The notes under the pieces are model-generated. The model was given only the letters and a program-made list of their open reading frames with translations. It was not told where the DNA came from and did not search any database. The position numbers and the translations under genes were made by a program. Of a stretch of 64,000 nt of DNA, positions 16,702 through 26,240 are shown one piece after another (position 1 is the stretch's first letter; every line of letters starts with the position of its first letter). Source of the DNA: Patescibacteria group bacterium UBA2772 (lineage in GTDB: Bacteria > Patescibacteriota > Minisyncoccia > Moranbacterales > DUUL01); NCBI GenBank assembly GCA_002352545.1, contig DEIO01000017.1, positions 1-64,000 of the forward strand, given 5' to 3'.

Positions 16702-18501
16702 TTAAACTTCGATAATAACTGGAAGTACCATTGGTCTTCGTTGAGTTTTTTGGAACAAAAATTGTCCAAGATCATCACGAATACTATTTTTGATGTAATC
16801 CCAATTTGGTGTTGCTTCTTTAGATGTAGATTTGTTTATAATTGTCTTTACACGCTTTTTTGTAGCGTTTACTAAGTCAAAGTTCTCTTTGACATAAATA
16901 AACCCTCTAGAGGTGACTTGAGGCTCTCCAATAACTTCCCTGGTCTTTCTTTCAATTATAGTAACGATTGTAAACATTCCATCTTCTGCCAAGAGCTGTC
17001 TGTCTCGCAATACTACATTTCCAACATCTCCAACCCCAAGACCATCGACCATAACATATGAGCTAGGTACTTTTTCTTGAGATGGAACTCTGTTTCCATT
17101 CTTATCAAATTCAAGTACAAGTCCATTCTCTCCAAGCACAATCTTATCGTCTGCCATTTTCATCATTTTCCCAAGATCTCCATGTACTTTTCGCATGTAG
17201 TAGGTTCCATGAGCAGGAATAAGGTATTTAGGTCTCACTAAGTTGATCATCATTTTCAGATCTTCTTGTGCTCCATGTCCACCAGAGTGAATATCCATCA
17301 TCTTGTAATGCATAACTTCAGCTCCTTTTTTATAAAGAGTATCCTTCATTCCCTGAACAGTCCTTTCGTTTCCTGGAATAACCGATGAAGAAAAAACAAC
17401 AGTATCTCCTTTGTGAATTTTAACAAAACGATGTTCGTTGTTAATAATTCTCATGAGAACAGCATTTCCTTCTCCTTGTGCACCTGTGCACATGATAGCT
17501 ACTTTATGGTCTGGATAATTATTTACTTGTTTTATATCAATAAAAGTTGAACTTTTGGCATTGATATAACCAAGCTTTCTTGCTATTTCAACATTATTTC
17601 TCATTGAGTATCCATCTACTGCAAGTTTTCTTCCATATTGTTCAGCAACTTCAGCAATTTGCTGGATACGACTGATAAGTGATGAAAATGTTGCGGTGAT
17701 GACTCTTCCCTTTGCTTTTTCAAAAATTGATTCAATTCCTTTACGTATTTCAGACTCAGAAACACTATAACCAGGTTTTGTAGAGTCTGTACTATCTGAT
17801 AGCAACGCAAGAACTCCTTCTGAGCCAAGTCGTGCAATTTTAGCAATATCTGCTGGTGCATCATTTACAGGAGAATGATCAAATTTGAAATCTCCAGTAT
17901 GAATTGCTGTTCCACATGGTGTGTGAATGGCTAGTCCAATTGAGTCTGGGATCGAATGATTCACGTGAAAAAATTCAATTTTGAATTCTCCTAGAGTTAA
18001 ACGATCAATTTTTCTAACTGTTTTAACGTTCAATGGGGCATGTTGTTTATAATCCTCTTGTCTTTTGAGAATCATAGCTCTTGTTAGCTCTGTTGTGTAA
18101 ATTGGGGGATTCCCAATTTCTGGCATGATATGAGGAATTCCCCCGATATGATCAAAGTGTCCATGAGTGATAATTACCCCACGAATTTTTTTTCTATTTT
18201 TTTTCAAGTACTCAATATTTGGGATAATATAATCAATTCCCATCATGTCTTCTTCTGGAAACATAAGTCCCATATCAACAATAACAATATCATTTCCATA
18301 TTCAAAGATTGTCATGTTTCGACCAATCTCTTCAAATCCGCCCAATGGAATGATTCTGAAATTACCTTTGTTTTTAGAGATCTGATCTTTTGTAGGTGCT
18401 ATTTTTTTTCTTGCTACGAAAGGTTTCTTTTTCAGATATACCTTTTTGTTTGTAGCAGTAACAGGGATAGTAGCTTTCTCTGGTGTTTTTTTATTTATCA
18501 T
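16702..18501 (-). CDS. rnj: Ribonuclease J
   Basis: 599 aa. After a basic N-terminal extension of about 47 residues, the metallo-beta-lactamase/beta-CASP fold starts at FRIIPLGGFEEIGRNM; metal ligands are in HGHFDH (113-118), further His/Asp in HTGDFKFDH, and PAHGTYYMRKVHG belongs to the beta-CASP region. RNase J has 5'-to-3' exonuclease and endonuclease activity on mRNA and rRNA precursors. Upstream (18532-18537, leftward) is a TATAAT -10 element. The basic extension, rich in Lys and Pro, may aid RNA binding. Confidence 0.95.
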   Translation of the reverse strand: MINKKTPEKATIPVTATNKKVYLKKKPFVARKKIAPTKDQISKNKGNFRIIPLGGFEEIGRNMTIFEYGNDIVIVDMGLMFPEEDMMGIDYIIPNIEYLKKNRKKIRGVIITHGHFDHIGGIPHIMPEIGNPPIYTTELTRAMILKRQEDYKQHAPLNVKTVRKIDRLTLGEFKIEFFHVNHSIPDSIGLAIHTPCGTAIHTGDFKFDHSPVNDAPADIAKIARLGSEGVLALLSDSTDSTKPGYSVSESEIRKGIESIFEKAKGRVITATFSSLISRIQQIAEVAEQYGRKLAVDGYSMRNNVEIARKLGYINAKSSTFIDIKQVNNYPDHKVAIMCTGAQGEGNAVLMRIINNEHRFVKIHKGDTVVFSSSVIPGNERTVQGMKDTLYKKGAEVMHYKMMDIHSGGHGAQEDLKMMINLVRPKYLIPAHGTYYMRKVHGDLGKMMKMADDKIVLGENGLVLEFDKNGNRVPSQEKVPSSYVMVDGLGVGDVGNVVLRDRQLLAEDGMFTIVTIIERKTREVIGEPQVTSRGFIYVKENFDLVNATKKRVKTIINKSTSKEATPNWDYIKNSIRDDLGQFLFQKTQRRPMVLPVIIEV

Positions 18502-18812
18502 TTTGTTTAAATTAGAATATTTTAATTAATAATTATACACAAAAAATTTAAATAATTTATTGTGTTTTTTGTAAAATCAAAGACTTAACAAAACTTTCAT
18601 TTTGAAATTAGAAAACTATGTAATTTTATTTTTAAGTATTTCGCAACACTTAATAGTTTTCAAAAGATTTACGAAAGAGCAACCAATATTCAAATGTTTT
18701 CATGTGAAGGTAGCTCTAGTCTTAGCGTTTATCACGAACATTTGTTCTTTGCAAAGCTTTGAGAGACAAACCGTAAAAATAAGTACGGTTTGCTACTCAA
18801 AACCTAAAAAGT
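18502..18812. other. Intergenic region between rnj and the isomerase gene
   Basis: About 310 bases. It holds the rnj upstream region (TATAAT at 18532-18537 read leftwards) and an 8-bp hairpin AAACCGTA/TACGGTTT (18768-18791) downstream of the isomerase gene with no T-run. A rightward open frame beginning at 18602 overlaps the isomerase gene and looks accidental. Nothing else is evident. Confidence 0.5.
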
Positions 18813-19817
18813 TTATTCTTCTAGCATTTTTTTTAAATCCTCTACCATATCAACAGGGGTTGGGTCTTGATCATACTCATATGCTAAATAATATGAAATC
18901 CAATCTCCTAGGATAAAGATATTTACTAGCTTTTCTAGGTAAGATGTTCCTTCAATTTGAATAATTTCAGCTTCTAATCCCTTTTCTTCATACAATCGTT
19001 TAGTAATCATCATTCTTTTTTTTATATGAGGATGATCATTCTCATCTTCAAACATCAAAACAAAGAATTTTCCTTGAGGGTTGGTGAACCCAACCATTTC
19101 ATTGTGACTTAGCTCTGGGAAATAATTCCAGAAAGCAGGAGTTTTGGAATTTTCGTTGATTTTGATTTTAAGCATTTTGGCTCCGATCTTGAAACGATCG
19201 GAGGCGTAAATAATAGGCGTCCTGCCTTTTATTTTTTTTGCTATTTCTTCACCAGAAATCTCAAGTTCTCTGCTATTAATAGTTGGAAGATTCTTTACAG
19301 TATCAGATAATCCAAGTTTTGTCAACACTTCGTTCATTGCAACGAGTGCATAGGTAGTTGCATACCTAGGCTGGAAACCTTCAAAATTCATTACATATTT
19401 GACGAGAGGTACATTGTTTTCTAGCGAAATTTTTTCAACTTTTCCACCAGAAGCGAAGGACACAATTGTGGCTCCTAACTCCAGTGCCTCATGGAAGCAG
19501 TCTATTGTTTCTTCGGTGTTTCCTGAATAAGACGAAATAAAGATCAAAGAATCTTTGGTTGCCGCTTTTGGTAAGTTGTAGGTTCTTTGAACATAAAGGG
19601 GTAATGAAAATCTAACTTCTTTTGAATTAAGAAAAGAATTTAGTAACTCGCCAGGGTGCCCAGATCCACCCATTCCACAAATAATTAGATTTGAGTAGTT
19701 TTTCGGTAATTCTCCTAGATCTACCTTCTCTACAAACTCTTTTCCTAGTTCTAATTGATTAGGATACTCTAGAATCACTCGACGCATATCATATTTGTCG
19801 AAGTTTTCTTTTGGCAT
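18813..19817 (-). CDS. Bifunctional phosphoglucose/phosphomannose isomerase family protein
   Basis: 334 aa with two SIS sugar-isomerase domains: NLIICGMGGSGHPGELL (about 43-60) and FISSYSGNTEETIDCFHEAL (about 92-110) in the first, and a second from about 185 (GRTPIIYASDRF, FPELSHNEMVGF). The ELSHNEMVG motif with its catalytic His is characteristic of the archaeal-type enzymes that interconvert fructose-6-P with glucose-6-P and mannose-6-P. It would link the glycosidases and the phosphorylase in this window to glycolysis. Cytoplasmic. The next gene upstream ends 31 bases away. Confidence 0.88.
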   Translation of the reverse strand: MPKENFDKYDMRRVILEYPNQLELGKEFVEKVDLGELPKNYSNLIICGMGGSGHPGELLNSFLNSKEVRFSLPLYVQRTYNLPKAATKDSLIFISSYSGNTEETIDCFHEALELGATIVSFASGGKVEKISLENNVPLVKYVMNFEGFQPRYATTYALVAMNEVLTKLGLSDTVKNLPTINSRELEISGEEIAKKIKGRTPIIYASDRFKIGAKMLKIKINENSKTPAFWNYFPELSHNEMVGFTNPQGKFFVLMFEDENDHPHIKKRMMITKRLYEEKGLEAEIIQIEGTSYLEKLVNIFILGDWISYYLAYEYDQDPTPVDMVEDLKKMLEE

Positions 19818-19848
19818 AGCGTATTAGTTAATTTTTATGCTTTTAATA

Positions 19849-21564
19849 TTATTTCTTTTTCTTTCTGATTGTTTTTATATACCATTTATTGATATCAGTG
19901 AAACGATAAGATAGATTTACTATAGCAGCAGTTTCGTTGCCTTTTATTTTTGAATTTGTGATATAAACAAATTGTGGGCTACATATGAATAGTGCTGGAG
20001 CATCATTTAGGAGTTTGTTTTCGAATTCAGCGTATTTACTTTTTCTTTCTTCAAGTGAGATATTTCCTCGAGCGTCACTTAGTAATTTATCAACTTCTTC
20101 ATTTTCATAAAGTGCAAAATTTTGTCCAGGATTCTTTTTTCTTGAAGAATGCCAAAAGAAAAAAGGATCAGGATCATTACCAATATAAGGCTGACCATAA
20201 AGAACTGATTGATATTCACGTGGAGTAATTGCATTTTTAAAGGCTAAATCCTCGAGATAAGAGAGTTCTACTTGTACACCAATTTTTTCCCATTGTGCTT
20301 TTAAAGATTCTGCTGTTTTTGTATAAGATGGATATTCAGCATGCACGGTTAGTTTTATGTTAAGTGTTCCCTCATCTTTCTTTCTAGTCCCATCTTCTTG
20401 TTTTTTCCAACCAGTGTTTTCTAGTAACTCTTCAGCCTTTTTTGGATCAAAAGGATATTTTTCTGCCTGAGTTGTTGTGAAGTCTCCAAACTCTGGAATT
20501 ATTGGAGAAAAGACTGGAAGTGCATATCCCATAAAGAAACCATCAATAATTTCCTGTCGATTTGTTCCGTGTATTAAAGCCTTTCTCACCTCAACGTCGG
20601 CAAGTGGAACAGATTTTGTTTGATTGAAATATGTTGCAAAATATTGAGAAGTTTTCAGTACATGTAAATTAGTATCGTTCCTTTGTGAGAAATTATCAAT
20701 TTCTTCGTATGGTAATGCTGTTAAGCCATTAATTTCCTTTTTTTTGTATGCTTCGTATAAACTTTCTTTATCACTATAGAAGTCAAAGTTTATTTTTTCT
20801 AAGAAAGGTTTTCCAGCGTGGTAGTTTGAGTTTGCTAAGAGTTGATATGATATAATATTTCCTTCGTCATCTTGCTCGTAGTGTGTAAACACAAAAGGTC
20901 CAGAGCCAACTGGTTTCAAGTTAAATTCACTTAAAAGAAATTTATCACTAGTGATGTTTTTGAAAATATGTTGTGGAAGAATTCCAAAAGTTGTTTTATT
21001 TAGAAAAGATGCACTAGCTTCTTTTAATTTGAAGCTTATAGTGTAGTCGTTTTCAACCTCAACCTCAACCTCTTGCCAATCTCCTCTCAGGACAAGAGGG
21101 GCATTAAATAGTTTGTTCTTGATGATTTCTATTGTGAATGCAATGTCCTCTGCTGTTAACTCAGTATCATCGTGCCATTTTATACCCTTTTTTATCTCAA
21201 AAGTATATTTTTTGCCATCTTCTTCAATGCGATAATTTTCTGTAATATCATTAATCAGTGCACCGTTTGAGTCATATGTCATTAGCGATGAGAAAATTAA
21301 CCTTGTTATAGCAAGGTCGGTTTCATTTGTTGGTGCAAGCACGGGATTTATATAACTAGGTTGACCGATAATTCCTTCGGTATATTCACCTCCAATAGCC
21401 GGTACTTCTTCTGTTGCGGCCACATAGTAACGGAAAGCCCAAGTCAAAATAGATCCAACAAGAATAAATACTGCTAGATATAGAAAAAATTTTTCTTTTT
21501 TAGATAAAACTGAACCAAAATTTTTCAATTGATCAGGAAACGAAAAGCGTAACTGCTTTGACAT
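19849..21564 (-). CDS. Oligopeptide ABC transporter substrate-binding protein (SBP_bac_5)
   Basis: 571 aa. A signal anchor near 27-47 (FLYLAVFILVGSILTWAF) without a lipobox cysteine precedes an OppA/DppA-like fold: GIIGQPSYINPVLAPTNETDLAITRLIF, the family signature around YTFEIKKGIKWHDDTELTAEDI, and ALIHGTNRQEIIDGF. It should capture peptides or similar ligands on the cell surface. No permease or ATPase lies beside it, so it is an orphan binding protein here; CPR cells often carry these. Retained by its uncleaved anchor rather than by lipidation. Confidence 0.88.
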   Translation of the reverse strand: MSKQLRFSFPDQLKNFGSVLSKKEKFFLYLAVFILVGSILTWAFRYYVAATEEVPAIGGEYTEGIIGQPSYINPVLAPTNETDLAITRLIFSSLMTYDSNGALINDITENYRIEEDGKKYTFEIKKGIKWHDDTELTAEDIAFTIEIIKNKLFNAPLVLRGDWQEVEVEVENDYTISFKLKEASASFLNKTTFGILPQHIFKNITSDKFLLSEFNLKPVGSGPFVFTHYEQDDEGNIISYQLLANSNYHAGKPFLEKINFDFYSDKESLYEAYKKKEINGLTALPYEEIDNFSQRNDTNLHVLKTSQYFATYFNQTKSVPLADVEVRKALIHGTNRQEIIDGFFMGYALPVFSPIIPEFGDFTTTQAEKYPFDPKKAEELLENTGWKKQEDGTRKKDEGTLNIKLTVHAEYPSYTKTAESLKAQWEKIGVQVELSYLEDLAFKNAITPREYQSVLYGQPYIGNDPDPFFFWHSSRKKNPGQNFALYENEEVDKLLSDARGNISLEERKSKYAEFENKLLNDAPALFICSPQFVYITNSKIKGNETAAIVNLSYRFTDINKWYIKTIRKKKK

Positions 21565-21640
21565 TCTTATTTTTTAATCCATTAAAGATATATGAGTTCC
21601 TAGGAACTCCAAATATCCCTTTGCAATCAAAGTATAAAAA

Positions 21641-21877
21641 CTATACGGTTGCACCGTTTGCGGAGACAATGATAGTTGTTAGTGCATTTATTATAAATAA
21701 AGCACCAAGGACACCAGAAGAAACAAAAAGAAACTTTTCGATTCCTCTTTTAGTATAGAATCCACTGAAATCCCCACCAAATGCAGCAGAAAGACCAGAT
21801 CCTCTATTTTGAAGTAACACAGAAATTATAAGTAAAACCGAAATCACGATTTGACTATAGGTTAGAAAACTTTCCAT
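21641..21877 (-). CDS. secG: Preprotein translocase subunit SecG
   Basis: 78 aa with two membrane helices (YSQIVISVLLIISVLLQNRG at about 6-25 and a second near 52-72) joined by the conserved loop GSGLSAAFGG followed by FYTKRGIEKFL. SecG assists the SecYE channel. The same order and loop are seen in CPR genomes. It ends 76 bases before the binding-protein gene downstream. Confidence 0.93.
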   Translation of the reverse strand: MESFLTYSQIVISVLLIISVLLQNRGSGLSAAFGGDFSGFYTKRGIEKFLFVSSGVLGALFIINALTTIIVSANGATV

Positions 21878-21888
21878 TTTGAGTATGT

Positions 21889-22242
21889 TTATTTATCTGA
21901 GAATGCGTTGATAAAAGAGTTTACAAGACTAATAATCAAAACTCCCCAAAGCGCAGACCAGAAACTATTAATTGTAAAAAAGTCAAAGGCACTAGCAACG
22001 AAATATAATAATCCAATGTTGATTATTACCACAAAAGCCCCTAGTGATAGGAATATTAAGGGTAATGACAAAAGCTTAACAGCCGGCTTTATTAGCGCGT
22101 TTACTAGGCCAAGTAATGCCCCAGCTTTCAGTAAATTGATAAAATTTGTTTCAAATGTAATACCAGAAATAAACCAAGCTGCAATATAAATTGCAATTGC
22201 ATTACTGATGATGTGGAAACAAATTTTCTTAAAAAAGGACAT
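21889..22242 (-). CDS. YvlD/phage-holin-IV-like membrane protein
   Basis: About 117 aa from the ATG at 22242; a TTG start at 22287 would add 15 residues but is less convincing. Four hydrophobic segments with the family features AWFISGITFE, LVNALIKPAVKLLSLPLIFLSLG and a C-terminal WGVLIISLVNSFIN. The family is named for phage holins but is widespread as a chromosomal envelope protein of unknown function; there is no prophage around. It lies 11 bases upstream of secG and is probably co-transcribed. Confidence 0.8.
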   Translation of the reverse strand: MSFFKKICFHIISNAIAIYIAAWFISGITFETNFINLLKAGALLGLVNALIKPAVKLLSLPLIFLSLGAFVVIINIGLLYFVASAFDFFTINSFWSALWGVLIISLVNSFINAFSDK

Positions 22243-22334
22243 AACCTTATTTTCTAAAAGCTTTATTTTATAGTCTTTTGGTTTCAAGATAAAACATCTT
22301 GTAACATTTAGACTTTAACAAAATCAGGTTTAAA

Positions 22335-22369
22335 AGTCAATTGACTCAGTAGGGTTTTTATATTACAGT
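22335..22369 (+). promoter_or_regulatory. uvrB promoter overlapped by a perfect palindrome
   Basis: -35 TTGACT (22341-22346), 17-base spacer, -10 TACAGT (22364-22369). The perfect 12-bp palindrome AGTCAATTGACT (22335-22346) covers the -35 and could be an operator. Confidence 0.55.
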
Positions 22370-22396
22370 AAGGGGACTAAAAATCCTAGAAAAAGA

Positions 22397-24376
22397 ATGA
22401 AGTTTAAGCTAGTTTCTGATTATAATCCAGCAGGAGATCAACCAGTCGCAATTGATAAATTGACGAAGGGTTTTTTTGCTGGAAAAAAGAAACAGATATT
22501 GGTTGGAGTGACAGGCTCTGGTAAAACTTTTACTATTGCGAATGTTATTGAAAAAATTCAAAAACCAACACTTGTTATTGCTCATAATAAAACTCTAGCA
22601 GCTCAACTAGTTAGTGAATTTCGTCAATTTTTTCCAAATAATGCAGTGGAATATTTTGTTTCATACTATGATTATTATCAACCAGAGGCATATATGCCAA
22701 ATCAAGATGTTTTTATTGAGAAAGATCTTGAAATTAATGAAGAAATTGATAAATTAAGACACTCAGCAACTGCTGCGCTAATCTCTAGAAAAGATGTGAT
22801 AGTTGTCGCTAGCGTTTCTTGTATCTATGGTTTGGGATCCCCGGAGTTCTATGAAAAGAAGGTTATTACATTAAAGGTTGGACAAAAAATAGAGCGAAAA
22901 GAGATTCTTAAAAGATTGATTAGCCTTCAATATTCTAGGAGTGAGGTTTTGTTACGAGGAAAATTTTGTTTACATGGTGAAACTTTTGAAATCATGAGAC
23001 CAGATAAAGAAATTATCATAAGAGTAGAGCTTAAGAATGGTGAGGTGATAAGGGTATATGAGTATAATCATATGACGGGGAAAGTGGTCCAGCCAGATAT
23101 GAGTGAAACACTAATCTTTCCAGCCAAGCACTTTGTTGCGCCAGAAGATGTCTTACACGATTCAGTTAAGAGCATTCGGGATGAAATGAAAGAAAGAGTT
23201 GATTATTTTGAAAAAAAAGGCAAAATAGTTGAAGCCGAAAGAATTAGAAGAAGGATTAATTTTGACACAGAACTTATTGAAGAAATTGGATATTGTAGTG
23301 GAATTGAGAACTATTCACTATATTTAAGCGGAAGGAAAACAGGAGAGGCACCATATACCTTGATGGATTATTTTAGTGATGATTTTCTAACAATAATTGA
23401 TGAATCTCATGTTACAATGCCTCAGGTGCGGGCAATGTATGAAGGAGACTATTCTCGAAAAAAGAACTTGATCGAGTTTGGTTTTCGCTTACCAAGTGCA
23501 TATGACAATCGTCCTTTGAAATTTGAAGAGTTTGAGAAGAAGCTTAAAGATACAATTTTTATGTCAGCTACACCGGCTAATTATGAACTAGAAAAAGCAG
23601 AAGTGGAGAATGTAGAGCAAATTGTAAGGCCGACTGGATTGTTAGATCCTTCTATAGAAATTAAACCATGCAAAAATCAGGTTAGGGATGTTATCGCTCA
23701 AATAAAACCTCGAGCAAAGAAAAATGAAAGGGTTTTAATTACTACACTGACTAAAAAAATGGCAGAGGATCTGTCTGAATATTTAAAAGAAGAAGATGGA
23801 ATAAAATCAGAATATTTACATAGTGGAGTAGATACATTGGATAGAGTCAGGGTTTTAGAAGACCTACGTCTAGGTGAAATAGATGTTCTAGTTGGTGTGA
23901 ATCTTCTAAGGGAAGGACTGGATTTACCGGAAGTTTCATTGGTGGCTATTTTGGACGCTGATAAAGAGGGGTTTTTGAGAAGTGAGACATCATTGGTTCA
24001 AACAATTGGTAGAGCTGCGCGAAATGTTAATGGGAAAGTTATTTTGTATGCTGATTCAGTTACAAAATCGATGAAAAAGGCAATTGATGAAACTTCTCGT
24101 AGAAGGAAAAAGCAATTTGAGTTTAATAAAAAGCACAATATTATACCGCAAACAATCAAGAAGGATATCAAGTCAATTGTTTATAGAGAAGTGGAAAACT
24201 CAGATTATAAAAATAATGATCCAGTTCTAAAACTGGAGTCACCCGAAGAAATTGAGAAATATTTGAAATTAAGAGAATTTGAAATGAAAGAAGCAGCAAA
24301 ACAACTTGAATTTGAAAGAGCTGCGGTTATTAGAGATGAAGTAAATAAGCTTAGAAAAATGATTTTAAAAAAATAA
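22397..24376 (+). CDS. uvrB: Excinuclease ABC subunit B
   Basis: 659 aa, normal length. Walker A GVTGSGKT (37-44), damage-probing beta-hairpin [12 protein letters not shown] (about 91-102), helicase motifs including [12 protein letters not shown] and the domain TATGR-type end (QTIGRAARN), and a C-terminal UVR motif ([21 protein letters not shown]) that binds UvrC. It verifies DNA damage in nucleotide excision repair. Possible palindrome-regulated promoter upstream. Confidence 0.97.
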   Translation: MKFKLVSDYNPAGDQPVAIDKLTKGFFAGKKKQILVGVTGSGKTFTIANVIEKIQKPTLVIAHNKTLAAQLVSEFRQFFPNNAVEYFVSYYDYYQPEAYMPNQDVFIEKDLEINEEIDKLRHSATAALISRKDVIVVASVSCIYGLGSPEFYEKKVITLKVGQKIERKEILKRLISLQYSRSEVLLRGKFCLHGETFEIMRPDKEIIIRVELKNGEVIRVYEYNHMTGKVVQPDMSETLIFPAKHFVAPEDVLHDSVKSIRDEMKERVDYFEKKGKIVEAERIRRRINFDTELIEEIGYCSGIENYSLYLSGRKTGEAPYTLMDYFSDDFLTIIDESHVTMPQVRAMYEGDYSRKKNLIEFGFRLPSAYDNRPLKFEEFEKKLKDTIFMSATPANYELEKAEVENVEQIVRPTGLLDPSIEIKPCKNQVRDVIAQIKPRAKKNERVLITTLTKKMAEDLSEYLKEEDGIKSEYLHSGVDTLDRVRVLEDLRLGEIDVLVGVNLLREGLDLPEVSLVAILDADKEGFLRSETSLVQTIGRAARNVNGKVILYADSVTKSMKKAIDETSRRRKKQFEFNKKHNIIPQTIKKDIKSIVYREVENSDYKNNDPVLKLESPEEIEKYLKLREFEMKEAAKQLEFERAAVIRDEVNKLRKMILKK

Positions 24377-24398
24377 AGAGAGTTTAATATATTTGAGA

Positions 24399-24427
24399 TT
24401 GAAAATAGTGACTTTTTAGTGTAAGAT
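24399..24427 (+). promoter_or_regulatory. Promoter of the sugar cluster
   Basis: TTGAAA (24399-24404), 17-base spacer, TAAGAT (24422-24427), between uvrB and the membrane protein gene. Confidence 0.5.
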
Positions 24428-24468
24428 AGAGAAAGAATTATAGGGCAAATCGTTTGTGAATATAAAAA

Positions 24469-24999
24469 ATGAATAATATTGAGAACTTTAATTTAATCTC
24501 ATATCTTGAGCAAACAAACGCTTTTTTAGAAAAGTCGTTTGTTTTTCGTGGATTTAAGTTTATTTTAGCTTTTTATCTTATCTTGATGACAGCCACAATG
24601 CTACTCATGCTTTATCGCCTCGTCAAGAAAAATTATTGGAAATTACTTGTTTCTGGTTCGAGTTTGCCAAGTGTAAAAGGAAAAATGCAAGTATTGTGGG
24701 AAAAATCAATAAAGAGATTGGAAACGGACGATCCAAACCGTTGGAAGGCATCAATTTTAGAGCTTTCAAGTTTGCTTAATGAGGTTTTGGGCATAGTTGG
24801 TTATCAGGGGATTTTGTTGGGTGAAAAACTTGAAAATGTGCAACCATATCAATTGGAAAATTTAGCAGAAGTTATTGAAGCGAATAAAGTCAAAAATCTT
24901 ATTGTCCAGGATGATAGCTATAAACTAACTCAGGAAGAGGCGACTAAATTAGCTGAAGTTTTTGCAAGGTCATTAAGACTGTTAGAGGCTATTGATTAA
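24469..24999 (+). CDS. Single-pass membrane protein of unknown function
   Basis: 176 aa. One membrane segment (FRGFKFILAFYLILMTATML, about 24-45) separates a short N-terminus from a cytoplasmic domain of about 125 residues, mostly helical (KMQVLWEKSIKRLETDDPNRWKAS, LSSLLNEVLGIVGYQG, LAEVFARSLRLLEAI). The pattern of a DPNRWKASILEL helix followed by a small helical bundle recurs in CPR membrane proteins, but I know no function. First gene of the run leading to the glycosidases, 24 bases before GH1. Confidence 0.7.
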   Translation: MNNIENFNLISYLEQTNAFLEKSFVFRGFKFILAFYLILMTATMLLMLYRLVKKNYWKLLVSGSSLPSVKGKMQVLWEKSIKRLETDDPNRWKASILELSSLLNEVLGIVGYQGILLGEKLENVQPYQLENLAEVIEANKVKNLIVQDDSYKLTQEEATKLAEVFARSLRLLEAID

Positions 25000-25023
25000 G
25001 ATAATATATAAACAGAAATCTAG

Positions 25024-26235
25024 ATGAGCAAGAAATTTTCAGAAGATTTTCTTTGGGGGGTTGCACATGCATCTCATCAAGTTGAAGGAAATAGTAAAGG
25101 AAATGATTGGTGGGACTGGGAGCAACAAGGAAAAACAAGTGAACCTTCGAACTGGGCTTGTGATAGTTGGAATCGTTATCTTATAGATAACAAGTTGGCT
25201 CAAAATCTAGGTTGTGATGCTTTTAGACTTTCATTTGAATGGTTTCGTATTGAGCCCAAGAAAAGGAAATTTTCGCAAGTGGGGATTGAACATTACAGAA
25301 AGCTTTTACAGGATTTAAAAAAAAGAGGGATAAAAAGAGTCGTAACTTTATGGCACTGGACATCTCCAATGTGGTTTGTGAAAGATGGTGGTTGGCATGG
25401 TGAAAATGCAGTAGAGCATTTTTCAAGTTATTGCAAAAAGGTGATGGAGGAACTTGGTGCTGAAATTGATATGTTTGTCACGATTAATGAACCAAGATTA
25501 CCTTTGAATAGGGGTTATTTAACAGGGGATTTTCCTCCAGGAAAAAGAAATCCTCTTGCTTTTTTGCGAGCAAGAAAAAATATGATTGTTGCTCATCGGG
25601 AATGTTATGATATTTGTAAAAAAATCCAAAAAAACATTCCAGTTGGAGTGACTCAATTTTGTAATATTTTTGAATATGCTAATCCAAAATCTCCTTTATG
25701 GACTGTTACAAAAAAAGTAGAAGATAATTATAACTGGTATTTCCAAGATCATATCAAGGATAAACAAGATTTTATTGGAGTAAACTATTATTTTGGAATG
25801 AAAATTTCCTTGTTACCTCCTTTTGTTAAGATGAAAAATATCGATAAAGAATTAACCGAAATGGGCTGGGGCGTTTATCCAAATGGACTTTTCAAACTTT
25901 TAATGTCTGCTTGGAAAAGATTTAAAAAACCAGTTTATATTTTTGAAAATGGGATTGCTGATAAAAAGGATACAAGACGGGCTAAATATATTAAAATTCA
26001 TACAGAAGCTGTGCTTGATGCAATTAATCAAGGTGCTGATGTTAAGGGGTACTTCTATTGGTCTCTACTGGATAATTTCGAATGGCTTTTAGGATATTCT
26101 AAGAAATTTGGTTTATGTGAAGTTGATGATAAGACTATGGAGAGAGTTCCTAGAAAATCATTTTTTGAATATCAAAAATTGATTGCTAGATATAAAGGTG
26201 AGTTAGAAGTGCAGACCGATAATATTAAAAAATAA
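25024..26235 (+). CDS. Glycoside hydrolase family 1 (beta-glucosidase-like)
   Basis: 403 aa, shorter than the usual 440-480. N-terminus FLWGVAHASHQVEG is the GH1 signature; acid/base Glu156 is in TINEP, nucleophile Glu308 in YIFENG; WSLLDNFEW near the C-terminus is the conserved substrate-binding strand. It should hydrolyse beta-linked mono- or disaccharides with retention. No signal peptide, so intracellular. The transporter gene starts six bases after its stop; substrate cannot be inferred. Confidence 0.92.
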   Translation: MSKKFSEDFLWGVAHASHQVEGNSKGNDWWDWEQQGKTSEPSNWACDSWNRYLIDNKLAQNLGCDAFRLSFEWFRIEPKKRKFSQVGIEHYRKLLQDLKKRGIKRVVTLWHWTSPMWFVKDGGWHGENAVEHFSSYCKKVMEELGAEIDMFVTINEPRLPLNRGYLTGDFPPGKRNPLAFLRARKNMIVAHRECYDICKKIQKNIPVGVTQFCNIFEYANPKSPLWTVTKKVEDNYNWYFQDHIKDKQDFIGVNYYFGMKISLLPPFVKMKNIDKELTEMGWGVYPNGLFKLLMSAWKRFKKPVYIFENGIADKKDTRRAKYIKIHTEAVLDAINQGADVKGYFYWSLLDNFEWLLGYSKKFGLCEVDDKTMERVPRKSFFEYQKLIARYKGELEVQTDNIKK

Positions 26236-26240
26236 CTTAA

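Noticed and set aside
18768..18791. Hairpin AAACCGTA/TACGGTTT as terminator of the isomerase gene
   Set aside because: No T-run follows on either strand.
18602..18916. Rightward 104-codon frame
   Set aside because: Overlaps the end of the isomerase gene, no SD and no protein-like features.
21889..22242. Prophage holin
   Set aside because: No phage genes nearby; the family is common as a chromosomal membrane protein and it lies beside secG.
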